Positions 49,101-61,100 of a DNA stretch of 64,000 bases are shown piece by piece (the first letter of the stretch is position 1; every line of letters starts with the position of its first letter). The stretch covers positions 53,314,116 through 53,378,115 of the forward strand of contig CM072919.1 of the NCBI GenBank assembly GCA_037013685.1, read 5' to 3'. The notes beneath the pieces were generated by a model. That model was not told where the DNA came from, did not search any database, and saw only the letters and a program-made list of their open reading frames with translations. This DNA comes from Acridotheres tristis (lineage: Eukaryota > Chordata > Aves > Passeriformes > Sturnidae). Made by a program: the position numbers and the translations under genes.

Positions 49101-51839
49101 ACATATATATGAATGTGAATTTGCTGCAAGGGATCCCTGATTCATTTAAAATTATGGTATGATGCAATTCTTTCACCCTTTGTCTCTTTATTGAAATATT
49201 GAAACACATTTTGTACTAGGTGATGAAAGTAATACTTTACTTCCATCCAGCTCTGCCTTTTAATTTATTTATTTGTTAATTCTTTCATCACTGTCATTTT
49301 ACTGGCTTCTGTTTGCAAGCTCAATCTTTTAATTTGCTTTGTATAATGAAATTCTTCTCAAATTACCTGCTGTTTTCCATCAGCCAGTGTTGCTACCTCG
49401 TTATTCTGCTCCTTTTCTTCTCCCATGACCATCTCCCCTTTTTTTTGAGCCTGCCATTCTGTATACAAAAGTAAAGACTCCTTCTTTGCTGCTCCAAAAC
49501 TCTCAGGGAGGGAGAGTTTTCCCTGCCATTTCACCTTTGGCTGAAATGCAAGTGAAAGCTCGTGCATTTTTTTAAATGATAAAAAAGTTATTAGAACTAG
49601 AGAGGAAGCCTGGGGATAAGTAGTAGTGCTGATATGATTGTCTTCTCCATACTTCATAACTCTTACCCTGGCTGGTCCTTCTTCTTCCTTTCACATGTGC
49701 ATGTAAATGATTAATATTATGCTATGCAGGTAGGGTCCTAGGTTGATGGTGTTAGGGATAAAATTCCCATTTAATTCCATGCCCTTTGGTAGTTGCCTGA
49801 GGACACCAGCTCCTATTAATGTAAATAATCAGCACTATCTCTCTTTGTGGAAAAGAACCTCTGTGGACTTACTTTGAGGAGAAGCAGAACCAGGCAAATG
49901 AGAAATAAATGAATTGCCTTTCCACTCCCTTGTACAGCACATCTGCCCAGCTGTGTCCTGCTTCCCTGCTCTCTCCTCCTGGGGACATAAGGACATGTAT
50001 GGATGTTTCTTCAGAAGGTGCAGCTGAAAGTCGTTGGCTACCCTAACTGATGGGGTCTCTTTAAGCACTCAGCTCAGGTGGACATAGACACATGCCAGAC
50101 CCGGTGGCTACTCCTGGCTTTTCTGCCAGCTGTGCAAGTGCTAATTGTAAAACAGCTATAGAGGTTGCAGGAAGTACTGTCTTTCCAGTATCTGGTCCAC
50201 ATTGCATAGGTTTTGAGGCATAAGTAGCTTCTGAATTCAATAGCAAGTCAACACACAGATTTAAAAATTGCTGGAGAGGTGGTTATGATCCTCTTTTCCC
50301 ACCTTCTGGTTAGCAGGAGCTTGGAAGTTACACCACACGGGTGCCTCTGTTAAGTATACAGCTCAATTTAAGTGCAACATTTTCCTCACCAAGGCAGAAA
50401 AAAGATGTTTGAAGAAAAAAGGACATCTTCCTACATGTCTTTATTACAAATTCTCATCCGTGTACGAATCAATTGCCATTTATAAATTGCATGGGAGAGC
50501 AAAGATTGGGCACGAAGTAAAACTTGAAAATAGATTCCTTTTGATGTGTACCAAGCTCTGGGCTCTTATGAGATGTTATCACTACAAATGGTACACCCAG
50601 AAACATGTGGTTCAGTCAACTGTGAATACTTACATGACCCTTGTCATTTTAATGTCTTCTGAGTAGAAATTCGTACATGTGCTCTTACCAACATCCTACA
50701 CTGCCTGTAGGGAAGGCTTTTTCTTTTTTATGGCTTCTCACATCCTGGTAGGAAACATACTTTATCCATAGTTTTGTAGAAGTGGAATCAGTATGTTAAG
50801 TGTTGAAGTGGGGTCCTGTGCTTCCCTCTTTTCCTGGCTCCTCAGAAAAAGTCTAAGTTGTAAAAGACGTAGTTCATTCTGTAGAGAAAGATAATGCTAT
50901 TTCTTCCTTTCACTGGTGTTTGGCAGTTAACACCAGCTGGGTCTTTTCTCTGCAAGTACCAGTTTGGCTGTGTACACTGTGTTTCTCTACTTACCAGGCA
51001 ACTCCCGTTTTCACTTAGAAGTGGCATTAGTGTCATAAAGCTGATTACACTTGACACAAAACTTTTGCATTGATGCCATAATGACTGACATAAAGACCAT
51101 TTTCTATCATTTAATGAATTACTGCAGCAACTGACAGCTTTTAGCACAGGTGGCCATTAGCTGCCAGGAAACACCTGACCTAAAGCTTACTGTTTATTAG
51201 CTATGAATGTCCAACCAGACAGCCATTACATCAAGTATGAAATAATGTAGTTTCCTGTTCTGCATGTTGAAAAGTTAGAGCTGAGCTGCCCATTGCCATG
51301 GATACAGCAACCAGCTCTCAGATGGCATGTGAGGTACTGGCCATGAGATGAATAGTCCCACCATAATCTGCCAGCTCCATCTCACTAATCTGGGAGGCAG
51401 TGAACACTGGAAATATGCTTTTCCCTCCTGCTTTCAATGGTTTTACTCTTTCAGATGTGAACAGTCCTTTTTAAGGAGCAGAAGGAAAGTCATCACACAT
51501 TGCCTGACCCTGGGTAAAATGGTCCTGGTTTGAACCACATTTGGAATTAAGTTTACAAAAAGTCTGAAACACCTTCCACAACAATAAAAGTCACTATTGA
51601 ATTCAGAAGAATTTAGATCTCATGGGAAGCAATAGTGAATCCTTTAAATCAGCTGTTGTTATGCCAGTTTATGTGGGGGTTTATATTTCTCGCTTTTGAA
51701 GCTTTGCCAAGGCAACTTTCAAGTTTTCAGGGTACATTCCCCTTGAAACTGTACAGTTAAGATGCTCTTTGTCCTGATTCAGCATGATTCCTGAGTAGAA
51801 CACATTGTTTCAATACTTTTGCCCAGACAAGAGGGCTCT
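37149..51839. other. Long non-coding stretch, no recognised gene
   Basis: About 14.7 kb of AT-rich sequence. I see A or T tracts (41353-41367, 42600-42615) and no clear transposable element. The longest frames (141 codons at 36795-37220 on the minus strand, partly in the LTR; 115 codons at 43470-43817; 113 codons at 44010-44351 on the minus strand) have no recognisable domains. Intergenic or intronic DNA is the likely state. Confidence 0.5.
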
Positions 51840-52135
51840 TCAGAGGAGAGAAGAAAAGAGTGTATAAGAAAGCTGGAGAGGAACTTTTACAAAGGCATGT
51901 GGTGGTAGGAAAAAGGCTTTAAGCTGAAAGAGGACAGATGTAATTACTAGGAAAAAATTTCTTACTGTGAGGGTAGTGAGGCACTGGAAGAAGTTTCCCA
52001 GAGGGGTTGCAGGTGCCCCATCCCTGAAATGTCTGAGGCAGAGTTGGATGGGGTCCTGACAAAGCTATCTGGTAGAAAGTGTCCCTGCCCATGGCAGGGG
52101 AATTGGAACTAGATGATCTTTAATCTTTCTTTGGA
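51840..52135 (+). mobile_element. CR1 LINE, 3' end fragment
   Basis: Plus-strand CR1 3' UTR. Marks are: gaaaaaatttcttactgtgag, gtagtgaggcactggaag, 'gggttgcaggtgcccc', 'tggatggggtcctgac' and 'ggggaattggaactagatgatcttta'. The tail repeat is eroded. No coding part remains. Confidence 0.8.
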
Positions 52136-53572
52136 TCTGCCACCCCAAATCATCCCTTGATTTTAAGAGATCAGGTTGCCAGCACTGGGGTGTGCACAGA
52201 GCTTGTCTGGTACATATTGCCAATGCTGAGATGTAGATAGAGGTCCAGAATACAGCACAGGGAAAAGTGAAATGTTTCATACATTTTCTGCTAAGGAGTT
52301 CAAGCAGCCTACATCTGAAGCTTGCCGTAAAATTAAACACTAATGCATCATCTAGATGTATGCCCATTACAGGATTTTCATTAACAGCCCTATCAACAAA
52401 GCCTCGATACAAATTAAAAAATGGATCATGTTCAAGTGTAGGGAAATGTATGATTATATAGACTTCTAATTCAATAAATTATATTTAATTTTTCTTATAT
52501 TCTTCTTTTTCTAAGAAATAACACAGACCAATAGAGTTTTACTTAATAGTTAAAGCAAAACAAAACTAAGAAACTTTTATTTCTCCTTATAAAACTTATA
52601 AAGTTTCAGACATTTTCTCTCAGGTCAGAGACACTGCATGCAAATCCCTGTTCTGCCGTTCAGTCAGTGAGGCTAAATATGAAATCAGTCTCATTCCTGG
52701 AATAATTGCTCAGCAAACAGGATGTGTGTAATCAATTTTTATTATTAATACTTCAATTAAGATTCAGGTACCATATTTTACTTCTTATAATGAGCACAGT
52801 TTTACAATGGATGTTTGGAGTTTGCAGTGCATAACATCGCTGACAGCTGCAGAGTGCCTGTCATGTGCACCAGAGCTGGATTAAATACAAGTACATTTCT
52901 CTGGGCAGTAACAGTGTTAGAGAGATAAATTGCAACGTATGTCTACTTTACTTTATATGAACAAACACCATTTTGCCTGTTATTTCAGTGCATGGACATA
53001 TTTGTTATAATTTTTTAATCAACAAAGCTATATTATTAATGCTACGTTGCATCTCCGGTAAAGAAAGATTTTTAGTTGGTGAGGTCTACTGCAGAGAATG
53101 CTCATGTGTTTCCAGTCCCAATGATTTTACAGTATAATTCCTAATATTCCCATATTATTTGGGATGAAGACCCAAGTGGTCTTATGTTTTTTACACTGTA
53201 GGGACAGAAATTTAAATTTCTGTAAGAGGAGTGACTTAGCTGTTTCCTGGATCCATGATTTTCTTCTGTGCTAGCTATATCCTGAGAAGGGCAAACAGGA
53301 ATAGAGAGGGCATCAAAGTAAATCTTCTGACCTATTGACTAATTCACATTCAGTATTTGATGCATTGGTGAAAAATATTTTCCTGTTTCAAACAAGGATT
53401 AATTCCTAATTTCCACAGTCCTCATGAGGACATTCTAGCAGCTAGTTAAACACTCTCTTAGAATGTTTCGAATGGAGCTGTTAACTTGCAGACCTGCCAT
53501 CACCCATGCACAATGCTTCTCACTGTGGGATGCTGCTGGGTGTGGTTTGAGCCCAGTTGTGTAACAATGGAG
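52136..53572. other. Non-coding stretch, nothing recognised
   Basis: It includes an AT-rich segment at about 52735-53060 with several TAAT cores and no repeat signature. No gene recognised. Confidence 0.5.
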
Positions 53573-53856
53573 CCTGTTGTCTTGGATGAAACAGCAGCAG
53601 TTTGTGTTTGTGCGCTAGGACAGCCCAGGGAGGAAAGCACACAGATAGCTCTGGGGTTTTTGTGGGACGGGTCTTCTCCTCACACTGTCACTTGCAGCTC
53701 CTGTGGTGTCCAACAGCATCCTCCAGCAGCAGGAGATGCGAGGAGATGTGAGGAAAAGGCCTGTCTCACAAAAGCCCCAGAGCTATCTGTGTGCTTTCCT
53801 CTCCGGGCTGTCCTAGTGCACAAACACACTGCTGCTGTTCCATCCAAGATAACAGG
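53573..53856. repeat. Imperfect palindrome, 110-base arms with 62-base loop
   Basis: Arm one (53573-53684) is the near-exact reverse complement of arm two (53747-53856), with about nine in ten positions matching by eye. The longest perfect core is the pair 'agctatctgtgtgctttcct' in arm two against 'aggaaagcacacagatagct' in arm one. The 62-base loop contains catcctccagcagcag, which recurs as a direct copy just outside arm two at 53857-53872. A transcript of either strand would fold into a long hairpin. Open frames of 132 (plus) and 162 codons (minus) across it mirror each other and are by-products. Confidence 0.85.
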
Positions 53857-54519
53857 CATCCTCCAGCAGCAGCTTGCAGGCTGAAGAGGTATGCAGGCTC
53901 TGCCACCTCTGTCCCACACGCATCCCTCTGAGAGCAGAGGGCACCCTATGTAATCCATTGGTGGATGTGTACAGTGCAGATGCAGTGCTGAACATGGATC
54001 AGTGGAAAGAGCTATGCTTCTGAGAGTTTTCAGATGGCCATTTTTTTCCACAAAAACTGTAGGTGGAAAAGCAAAATGAGGGGACAAGCAAAATTTCCCA
54101 GTCAGCCACCACAAGCTCAAGATGAAGGGGTTATATTTTCCATCCTTTGTTCCATGGCTTCCTATCACTGGAGGAAGTTTGCTCCCTCTTAGTCCCTAAG
54201 GCTCATCCTTGCATCTACCCCAACAAAATCTATAGAGTGGGCTCTCAGATCCCATGTGTGAATATCTAATTGTTACTACTTAAGGAAGGCATGAAGATGA
54301 AGCATGAGGCTGATGTTTGTGCCTGAGATTTCCTCCTCTTTGATGCTGGATTTCATGTCACACTGCCATATTTCTCCACAATATATGCAGTAAATCTCTG
54401 TACCTTCTTTTTCACAAGTGGACCTCTTGCTGCATCAGTAAGCTGAACAAGGCCAGATTCTTGTTTTGAACTGTTTAAGATTTAAGATACATGAAACTCC
54501 AGTATCATGAAACTGTTTA
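53857..54519. other. Non-coding flank of the palindrome
   Basis: No gene or known repeat recognised. The minus-strand frame extending from the palindrome to 54168 has no recognisable domain. Confidence 0.4.
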
Positions 54520-54740
54520 GAACAAAAACAAAAACGAAAACAAAAACAAAAAAAAAAAAAGACCAAACAAAAAAAGAAACCAAACAAAAAAACAAAGCCC
54601 CCCCCAAAAAACCCACCAAATAATATTAAAAGAAAAAGAAAAAAAAACGAAAAAAACAAAAAAAAACCCCCAACAAACAAACAAACAAACCCAACAGAAC
54701 AAAAAACCACCAAAAACCCCCAACCAAAACAAAAAGCCAG
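54520..54740 (+). repeat. A-rich, T-poor low-complexity tract
   Basis: About 220 bases made of A with C and occasional G (AAAAAC, AAAC and CCCCC runs), almost without T on the plus strand. (AAAC)n units are clear at about 54675-54692. The phenylalanine-rich minus-strand frames here are artefacts of the composition. Confidence 0.85.
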
Positions 54741-57000
54741 CCACTGAACGATCGCAAGATTATTGTTCTCTCGCTGTAGGGAAATCTGTTTAATCTCTCA
54801 GAATGGACTATTCTCTGACTAAACACCCTGGCCTGGTCGCTGTCAAGAAGCAGACTATGCACAGTCAGAAATAGCAGCAGGAAAGAATGCACAGCAGGGA
54901 GCACATTCTTCACCTTACCCCAAAGATACTGAAGAAACAGAAGGGGAAATCTCCTTCAAATTGGAACCAAACCACCCACAGCAAAACTTTCATCAGAAAA
55001 TACCTGTATAAGACCCCAGCTTCTAATCTGTGTCACACTTTTGTTAGGATTCACTCAGAAATAAGACATTTGGTAGAACTATCTCAAGGATGTATCAAAG
55101 AGATAGTTAATTTAGTGTCTCATACAGAAAGATCTCAATTATTAAAATAATAGGCTTGACGCCTGACAGTGGGCATAGTGCAGACCCCAAAAAGCCACAC
55201 AGACACCATCTGCACCTGTGGAGGGTGCAGCCTCTCCTTGCTATTACTCAGAGAAGAGAAGGAGAGACATCTGCACTCGAGTTTATGGTCACAGGCATAA
55301 CATCAAAAGACAGTATGGTCTTTAATGTGGGAAGAAGAGTGTATAATTCATTATGAAGTTTAGCCAACAAAAGGCTCTTTTCCCTAGAAGGAATCAATGT
55401 TGGTCCTCCCTCTCCTGGTTCTCTCACAAACTAATTTTTTTCTTTTTTTTCCTTTTTTTTAGAAAACTGTTCAGTACTCAGACAGCAGAAGCAAAACAAC
55501 AAGATAGGATTTTCCTCCCTTTCTCCCCCACCCTGACAGAATGATTTTATCACATCATAGCCAATCTAAACAGCGCAGTGCAAATCATACTTTGCATGCA
55601 AATGTTAAGACAATGTTACCACAGGAATGGAGTCTAAGTATGGGGTGAGCAGAAGCTGGCTGCTCTCTTCTAAACAGACCCAAGTGGTGCAGCAAGAAAT
55701 TCATAGATTCAGGGAGAACAGGAGGAGTATCTCTCCTGTTTTTTGCCACTTAACTTTGACTTTACTGCCCAGAAGGAGACATTTTCAGATGCAGGAAGCC
55801 AACAGAAAGTTAGCAGCAAGATTTGTCCCCTTCCCAGAGAGTCAAGTGGTTCAGACCAGTTTCATACCTTTCATATGAAAACAGAATTATCTGCATACAC
55901 TCCAGCAGGCATTGAGTCTCTGTTTACCATCACTCTTCAGCTTTAGAGAAATAGTAAATGACTCCTTGCCTGTACAAAAAACAGGGTTTCATGGAAAGAC
56001 AGATTTAGCTTTCTGCCTGCTGCATTGCCTTGGCCCTTTGGAACAAGACTGCTAAAAACACTCAACAGCTTGTTTCCACGGATTTTATACTATGCCCTAA
56101 AGTCACACTATAATCATGTAGCTAGCACTGCTGGTGCCTACATGTCCCCATGCTGCAGACAAGAGCATCCAAGTACGCTAATGTACTACATGGCACTGAT
56201 CACTGCTTCCCAGCTGTGTGTAGCTGTCCTGAGTGTTGGAGGTATTCTGTCCAGGCACCTCTTGCATTCCTGTGAGAGCATCACAGCAAGCTATGAAAAC
56301 AGCTCACTTGTCAACTGGCAGCCACCCATACTAAAAATTGGGTGCAGCCCTATAAAAGACTTTTAACATACTCTTCTCTGCCTATATTTGAAATCCCCTA
56401 TCTTATAGTTATTGGGAATGATTAATAATCTTTCACGGGTTCCTGATGGTTGGTGGTATGCACCAAGCACTGATCCATCTGTGTTTTTGAAACACAATGA
56501 TAGAAATTCAATCTAATATTCTTCCCACCTTGGCTACCCATGCTTTGTGCACTCATATCTAAGTGGCTTCAACACTTCATACGTTCTGCTTCTCTCGCTG
56601 TGGCATGTCAATATTGTCTGTTTATTCTGCAGGGAACATACAGGCTTTATTTACACAACTGTGAGTACAACAGGGCCCCAAGATTTGGCTGATTGATGGT
56701 CAGTGTTCCTGCCATAGATGAGGCTTGAATTTTAGCATTACTCTGGACTCAAGCTGAAGGATGCATGCACGCACACTCAGGCTGGGCTTCAAAAGCAACA
56801 AATAGCAAGGTGACAGATAGCTACTTCCAGCTTTTGGCATGTAAGCAAAGGAATTAGCAGGCTGTAACTGCACAAGCTTATAGAGCCTGGAACAGATTGG
56901 CAAGCACTGACGTTTGTGTCAGCTGAAAAAGAAAGCAAAAACAAAAACCATGGAACACAGAACAGTAGTACTTCAGAAAGGAAATCTCAGCTATTTGCAG
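54741..57000. other. Non-coding stretch, nothing recognised
   Basis: No gene recognised. Overlapping plus-strand frames of 83 and 67 codons at 55627-55946 and one of 113 codons at 56025-56366 show no domain. Confidence 0.4.
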
Positions 57001-57029
57001 AATGCCATCAGCTGAAATTTCTAAAGACC

Positions 57030-57210
57030 AGAAGGGCCCATTTTAAAGTTCTCAGCATGCCCAGTCAGGGCCAGGTTTTCAGTGGAGCTCAGTTCCCATG
57101 GAGGCAGCTAAACAAGAGCCAGATTTTTAAAAGCACTCAGTATCCAGCTGTTTCCATTGCAAAAATTCTGTCTCAGTTTTCCAATAGAGCTCAGCACCAC
57201 CCAACAGGCT
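57030..57210. repeat. Quasi-periodic repeat with TTTT..CTCAG motif
   Basis: Four related segments occur at intervals of about 35-50 bases: ttttaaagttctcagcatgc (57041), ttttcagtggagctcagttc (57075), tttttaaaagcactcagtat (57124) and ttttccaatagagctcagca (57177). The pattern resembles an ancient amniote interspersed repeat, but I cannot name it. The 135-codon frame over it (56916-57323) is probably incidental. Confidence 0.4.
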
Positions 57211-57990
57211 GTGTTATTTCAAAAGCTTCCCTTAGTGACTTCACACCTGGTGTCATTGTTTCATTGGCTACCTGTCAGAGGAATCAGGACACCTCCATTT
57301 CTTTCTTCTTCCACCTTTCCTGAATCCTGATGTGGTCTGAATAATCCGAACTATCAAATTACTGTTCTGGGTATTGTACAAAGAGGGAATATCAAGAAAT
57401 GCACCTCACAGACTTCAACATGGTGAGCTTCACAGTTCTGCCAATTTACCAGGCACTTTTGAGCTGCAAGAGCCAGCATTATGTTTTGACCTGCCAATCA
57501 TGCTGACTCACGTCAAATTATGTCATCTTCCAAATGTCTGAGTTTGGAGGTCTCAACCTATTTTCATATGCAGATGAAGCTGAGAGTTTCTTTCTCCTGA
57601 AGTCTGCAGAAAAGCAGAAAAGACAGCAGACTCCATGATACAGGGAACACTGTGTGCAGGTGATGTAAACCATTATCTGTAGAAATTGCAGTCTTCCTTT
57701 CATCAGCAGGTCAATGTGAAGCTTTCTAAGGGCAGGAGTAATCTTTTGCTAGGAGAAGCCAGCCTCAGAGGTCCTAAACTGCACACAGCTCTTACACTTT
57801 CTCAAACTTTCCAGGGGATTGTAAGAAGTGCTCGACATACAGACAACATGGGAAAGGGTAATATCTTCTGCCCTAGTGCCTACTGTCTGCCATGGTTCTT
57901 GTGTAAGCAGAAGGGTGTAATTCAGAATGTGGAATGAGTCACAGAAATTCTCAGAAGGTGGTCTACGAGAAGAACCAGAGATTCCTTTTA
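57211..57990. other. Non-coding stretch, nothing recognised
   Basis: No gene or repeat recognised. Confidence 0.4.
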
Positions 57991-58125
57991 TTTCAGTTGT
58001 TTGTGTTGGGACTTTTGTTTATGTTGGGACTTTTGTTTGTGTTGGGTTTGGAGGTTTTTTGTTTGGTTATTTGGTTTGGGTGGCGTTTTGGGGGTTTTGG
58101 GATGGTTTTTGGGATGGGAGGTTGT
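57991..58125 (+). repeat. G/T-rich low-complexity tract with an 18-base tandem repeat
   Basis: The unit tgttgggacttttgttta is repeated about 2.4 times at 58004-58046. A degenerate G/T-rich region follows to about 58125, with almost no A or C on the plus strand. Confidence 0.8.
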
Positions 58126-61100
58126 TCTTTCATGTGAAGATCCAGGAGACAGAGAGGGAAGGCAGTAAATTGACTTGATTAAAGAAGCAGCCCACCACAC
58201 AGACAGGCTCAGGCTGTGCATTCTTAGGCATGGGTAGCTGAAGACACTTTTCTCCTTTCAGAATGAGTTTGAAATGCTCAAAACAAACTACTTCAAAGAA
58301 GAAAAGACCTGAAGAGCAGATGAATTTCAGTCTTTTTTTTTTTTAAAGATGCTGTTTATTTGAGAGGTAGGTATCTACCCATTTGAAGCTTCTTCTTCTG
58401 TCAGTCTTTCCTCTCATTTCCTTGATCCCCCTTGCTGTGTGACCATGTGACACGCAGCCGTTTGGTGAGAATCGAGAGAGATATTGGCAGTTTGGGAGCT
58501 GTTGTTCCTGCTTATGTATGCAAAGAACATAATTGCTAAGTGCATCATCTGTTGTAATTTGCACATCCACACACAGAATAGATCAGGGCAGTCTTCCCAT
58601 AAGGAGGCAGTGCCTTTTTTCCCTTCTCTGCTTTTCTGGGCAGCAAAATATCAGGTCTCCTGGACATCATTGCAGGCTGAATAAATGCCCTAGGAGGTGA
58701 TCCCTGCCCCAAATAGCTTACACTCTTAGTATAGCTGCAGAGAACCAGGATGGGAATCAGTGTTTCTGTAACTGTCTTGCTTCACACACAAGTTTTAAAT
58801 TACTTGAGAAATAATTTAGGTGGGTCTGCAGCAGGTGTGAGAAGTTAGCAATGCCAAACCCAGCATTACAAAAACACTCTGCAGCTCTGCAGTCACAGAC
58901 AAACTAAGCAGGAACTGTGTCGCTCCCAAAGATTATCTAAGCAAGTGGCAACCATGGAGCAGTCAGTGAATACTGGTTTGGAAAGCAAAAATAGCAGCTG
59001 AAAAGAAAAAGTAGGAGCTTTGTAATAATAAGAGGACAAAATATTGTAAAAAAAAAAAAAAAAAGGAATGTAAAGAAAATATCAGAGGGATTTCCAGTTG
59101 GCCTCCCCATGAATTGTGTTGATTCTCACTGTCCCAGCCATTTGACTTCTCATGATTTTCTGCAGCAGAAGGCAAGCCAGCATGCTCCTTAAAACTGTAA
59201 GATGCAAAAAAACCCTTAAGACCTCACCTGAAAGTGCAAACTGCACAGGCATATTAGACACCTCGGAAACCAGCCTTGTGCTTCCTGATCACAGGGAAGG
59301 GGACTTAGTGTTGTTCTGACTCCCCTAAGTACATATGCAGCTCACAGTGTGTCTTGAATTCCTTTAATTTCTTCACCAAGCTGTACTTCTTGCAGAAGAT
59401 TCCCCAGTTACTGTTTAGGACCTTCAGCAATAGAACTTCTTTGTCCAAAGACTTTTTTCAGTCTCTGGCAGACCTCATAGATGTTTCTCTTAGGATCCTT
59501 TACCCATTGGATTCTGACCATATTGTCTCAGGGAGCCTCATCTCCTTCCCTGTTGCCTGGAGTGCTATGTCTTCTTTAAAGCAGAGATTCAGAAGAGAAA
59601 ATTTCCCCTCAGACAGCAGTCTTTGAAACAGCAATGCCCCTTGTGTGAACATGTGGAGGGCCCACTGAACCTCCATCAGTGTTGGAATGCCAGTTCCTTC
59701 CCAACCCAGCTGTTCTGCTTAGTGGAGCAGGGAGCTGCACTAGTGGATGTTACTTTTGTGCAGCAGCACCAGAAGTGGGGGAGCTGGGGACTACCAGTGA
59801 ACACCAGCCATTTTCCACAGGTGTGCTTTCAGGTTATGCTTTACATGTGCATGCAAAGTGCTCTTTTCTTCCATCTGCACCACGGGAGCGTGGCCCCCAG
59901 GCAGAGCCGCAGCCACTAGAGGGCATTTGAAGGACACCAGATCAGTGGGCATCAGGTGTCTGGACAGAGGATGAGCCAGCCGTGCCAGTGTGTCCCTCTG
60001 TGCCAAGCTGTGGCATGCAGCAAGAAATCTTATCTCAGAGCCCTTCTCGTTCTGTCTTTCTGCAGTTGCCCCTGGGCACTCTGAGTTAGTTTGCAGAAAG
60101 CGTGGCTTAGGTTCTTTCCGTGGATGAACTGCTGCAAATGGTCAGCAGCTAAGGTGGAGCAATGCTGCTAAATAGACTACTGAATAACCACACATCTCTT
60201 GGATGCATCCTTCAAAATAGCTGTGCATGTAGATATCGGACATAGTTTTGTTCATCAGTTTTAATCAGCTGTCTGCCACCTCCTCATTTAGTTTTTCTTG
60301 GCATTAAGTCAGAAGTCCATGATTTTCCTACCTTTTACCATCTCTCTTAATGGAGAGAGCCCTTTTTTTTTTTTTTTCCAAGAGATGAATAGTACAGAAA
60401 CAGTATGGCAATACATGCACTTGCACAGTGACTTTCTGCACAGATGAGTTCTCATGAGAAAAGTTTGCAATGAAGAGCTCCAGGCTGGCATTTCTGACAA
60501 CTGCTCCAAGGGTGTTGGAGAAAAGGGACAGGCAGGACAAGGGTGAACTTCCATTTGCAATGGGCCAACAAATATCAGAATGAGTTTGCCTTGTCCTTGT
60601 CTATTGTCAGGTTTTTTGTAGTTTAAGAATGACCAAGTGCCGCCTCAGTTATCTCCTCATCAAATTGCTTGGCAAAACTTCAGATGTTCAGGAGTGGCCT
60701 TCTGACAGCAAGCAGGAGTCTTGCAGAGTTGAGACAGAAAACCTAATGCTTTCCATAGACTTGAGAGAAAGGACGCCAAGCCAGTATTGAGTAACACAGG
60801 TCAAACTGTAGAAAAGCAAAAAGGGGGACAGTTTGTCAGTCCCTCAGCCATTCTCAGGTTGAATCAGGTGGACTTGTGGAGGGGATTGGGAGCCCTTTGG
60901 GCACAGGTCCAGAGACTCAACCCCTATAAATGGCACAGCAGCACAACACCATGAGTCATCACTATGTGATGGAATGCACTTACTGTGGGGTGGGAGTGGG
61001 AGTGATAGGCTGGACTTAGCTCAGGACACACATGCTTGCAGTGATATGAGCACCTGTCTGCTCTTGGAAGCAATCCTGATGGGTGTGAGATAGCATTGGT

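Noticed and set aside
49358..49657. Minus-strand 99-codon frame with a charged, protein-like C-terminus
   Set aside because: No domain, no splice or poly(A) context, and within chance length.
52735..53060. AT-rich segment with TAAT cores that could be a conserved regulatory element
   Set aside because: Single-sequence reading cannot show conservation, and such cores are common in AT-rich DNA.
53486..54168. 132-codon plus and 162-codon minus frames
   Set aside because: Both cross the palindrome, so the two strands resemble each other; no domain and no start context of note.
54435..54913. Phe/Gly/Val-rich minus-strand frames resembling membrane proteins
   Set aside because: Produced by the A/C-rich low-complexity tract.
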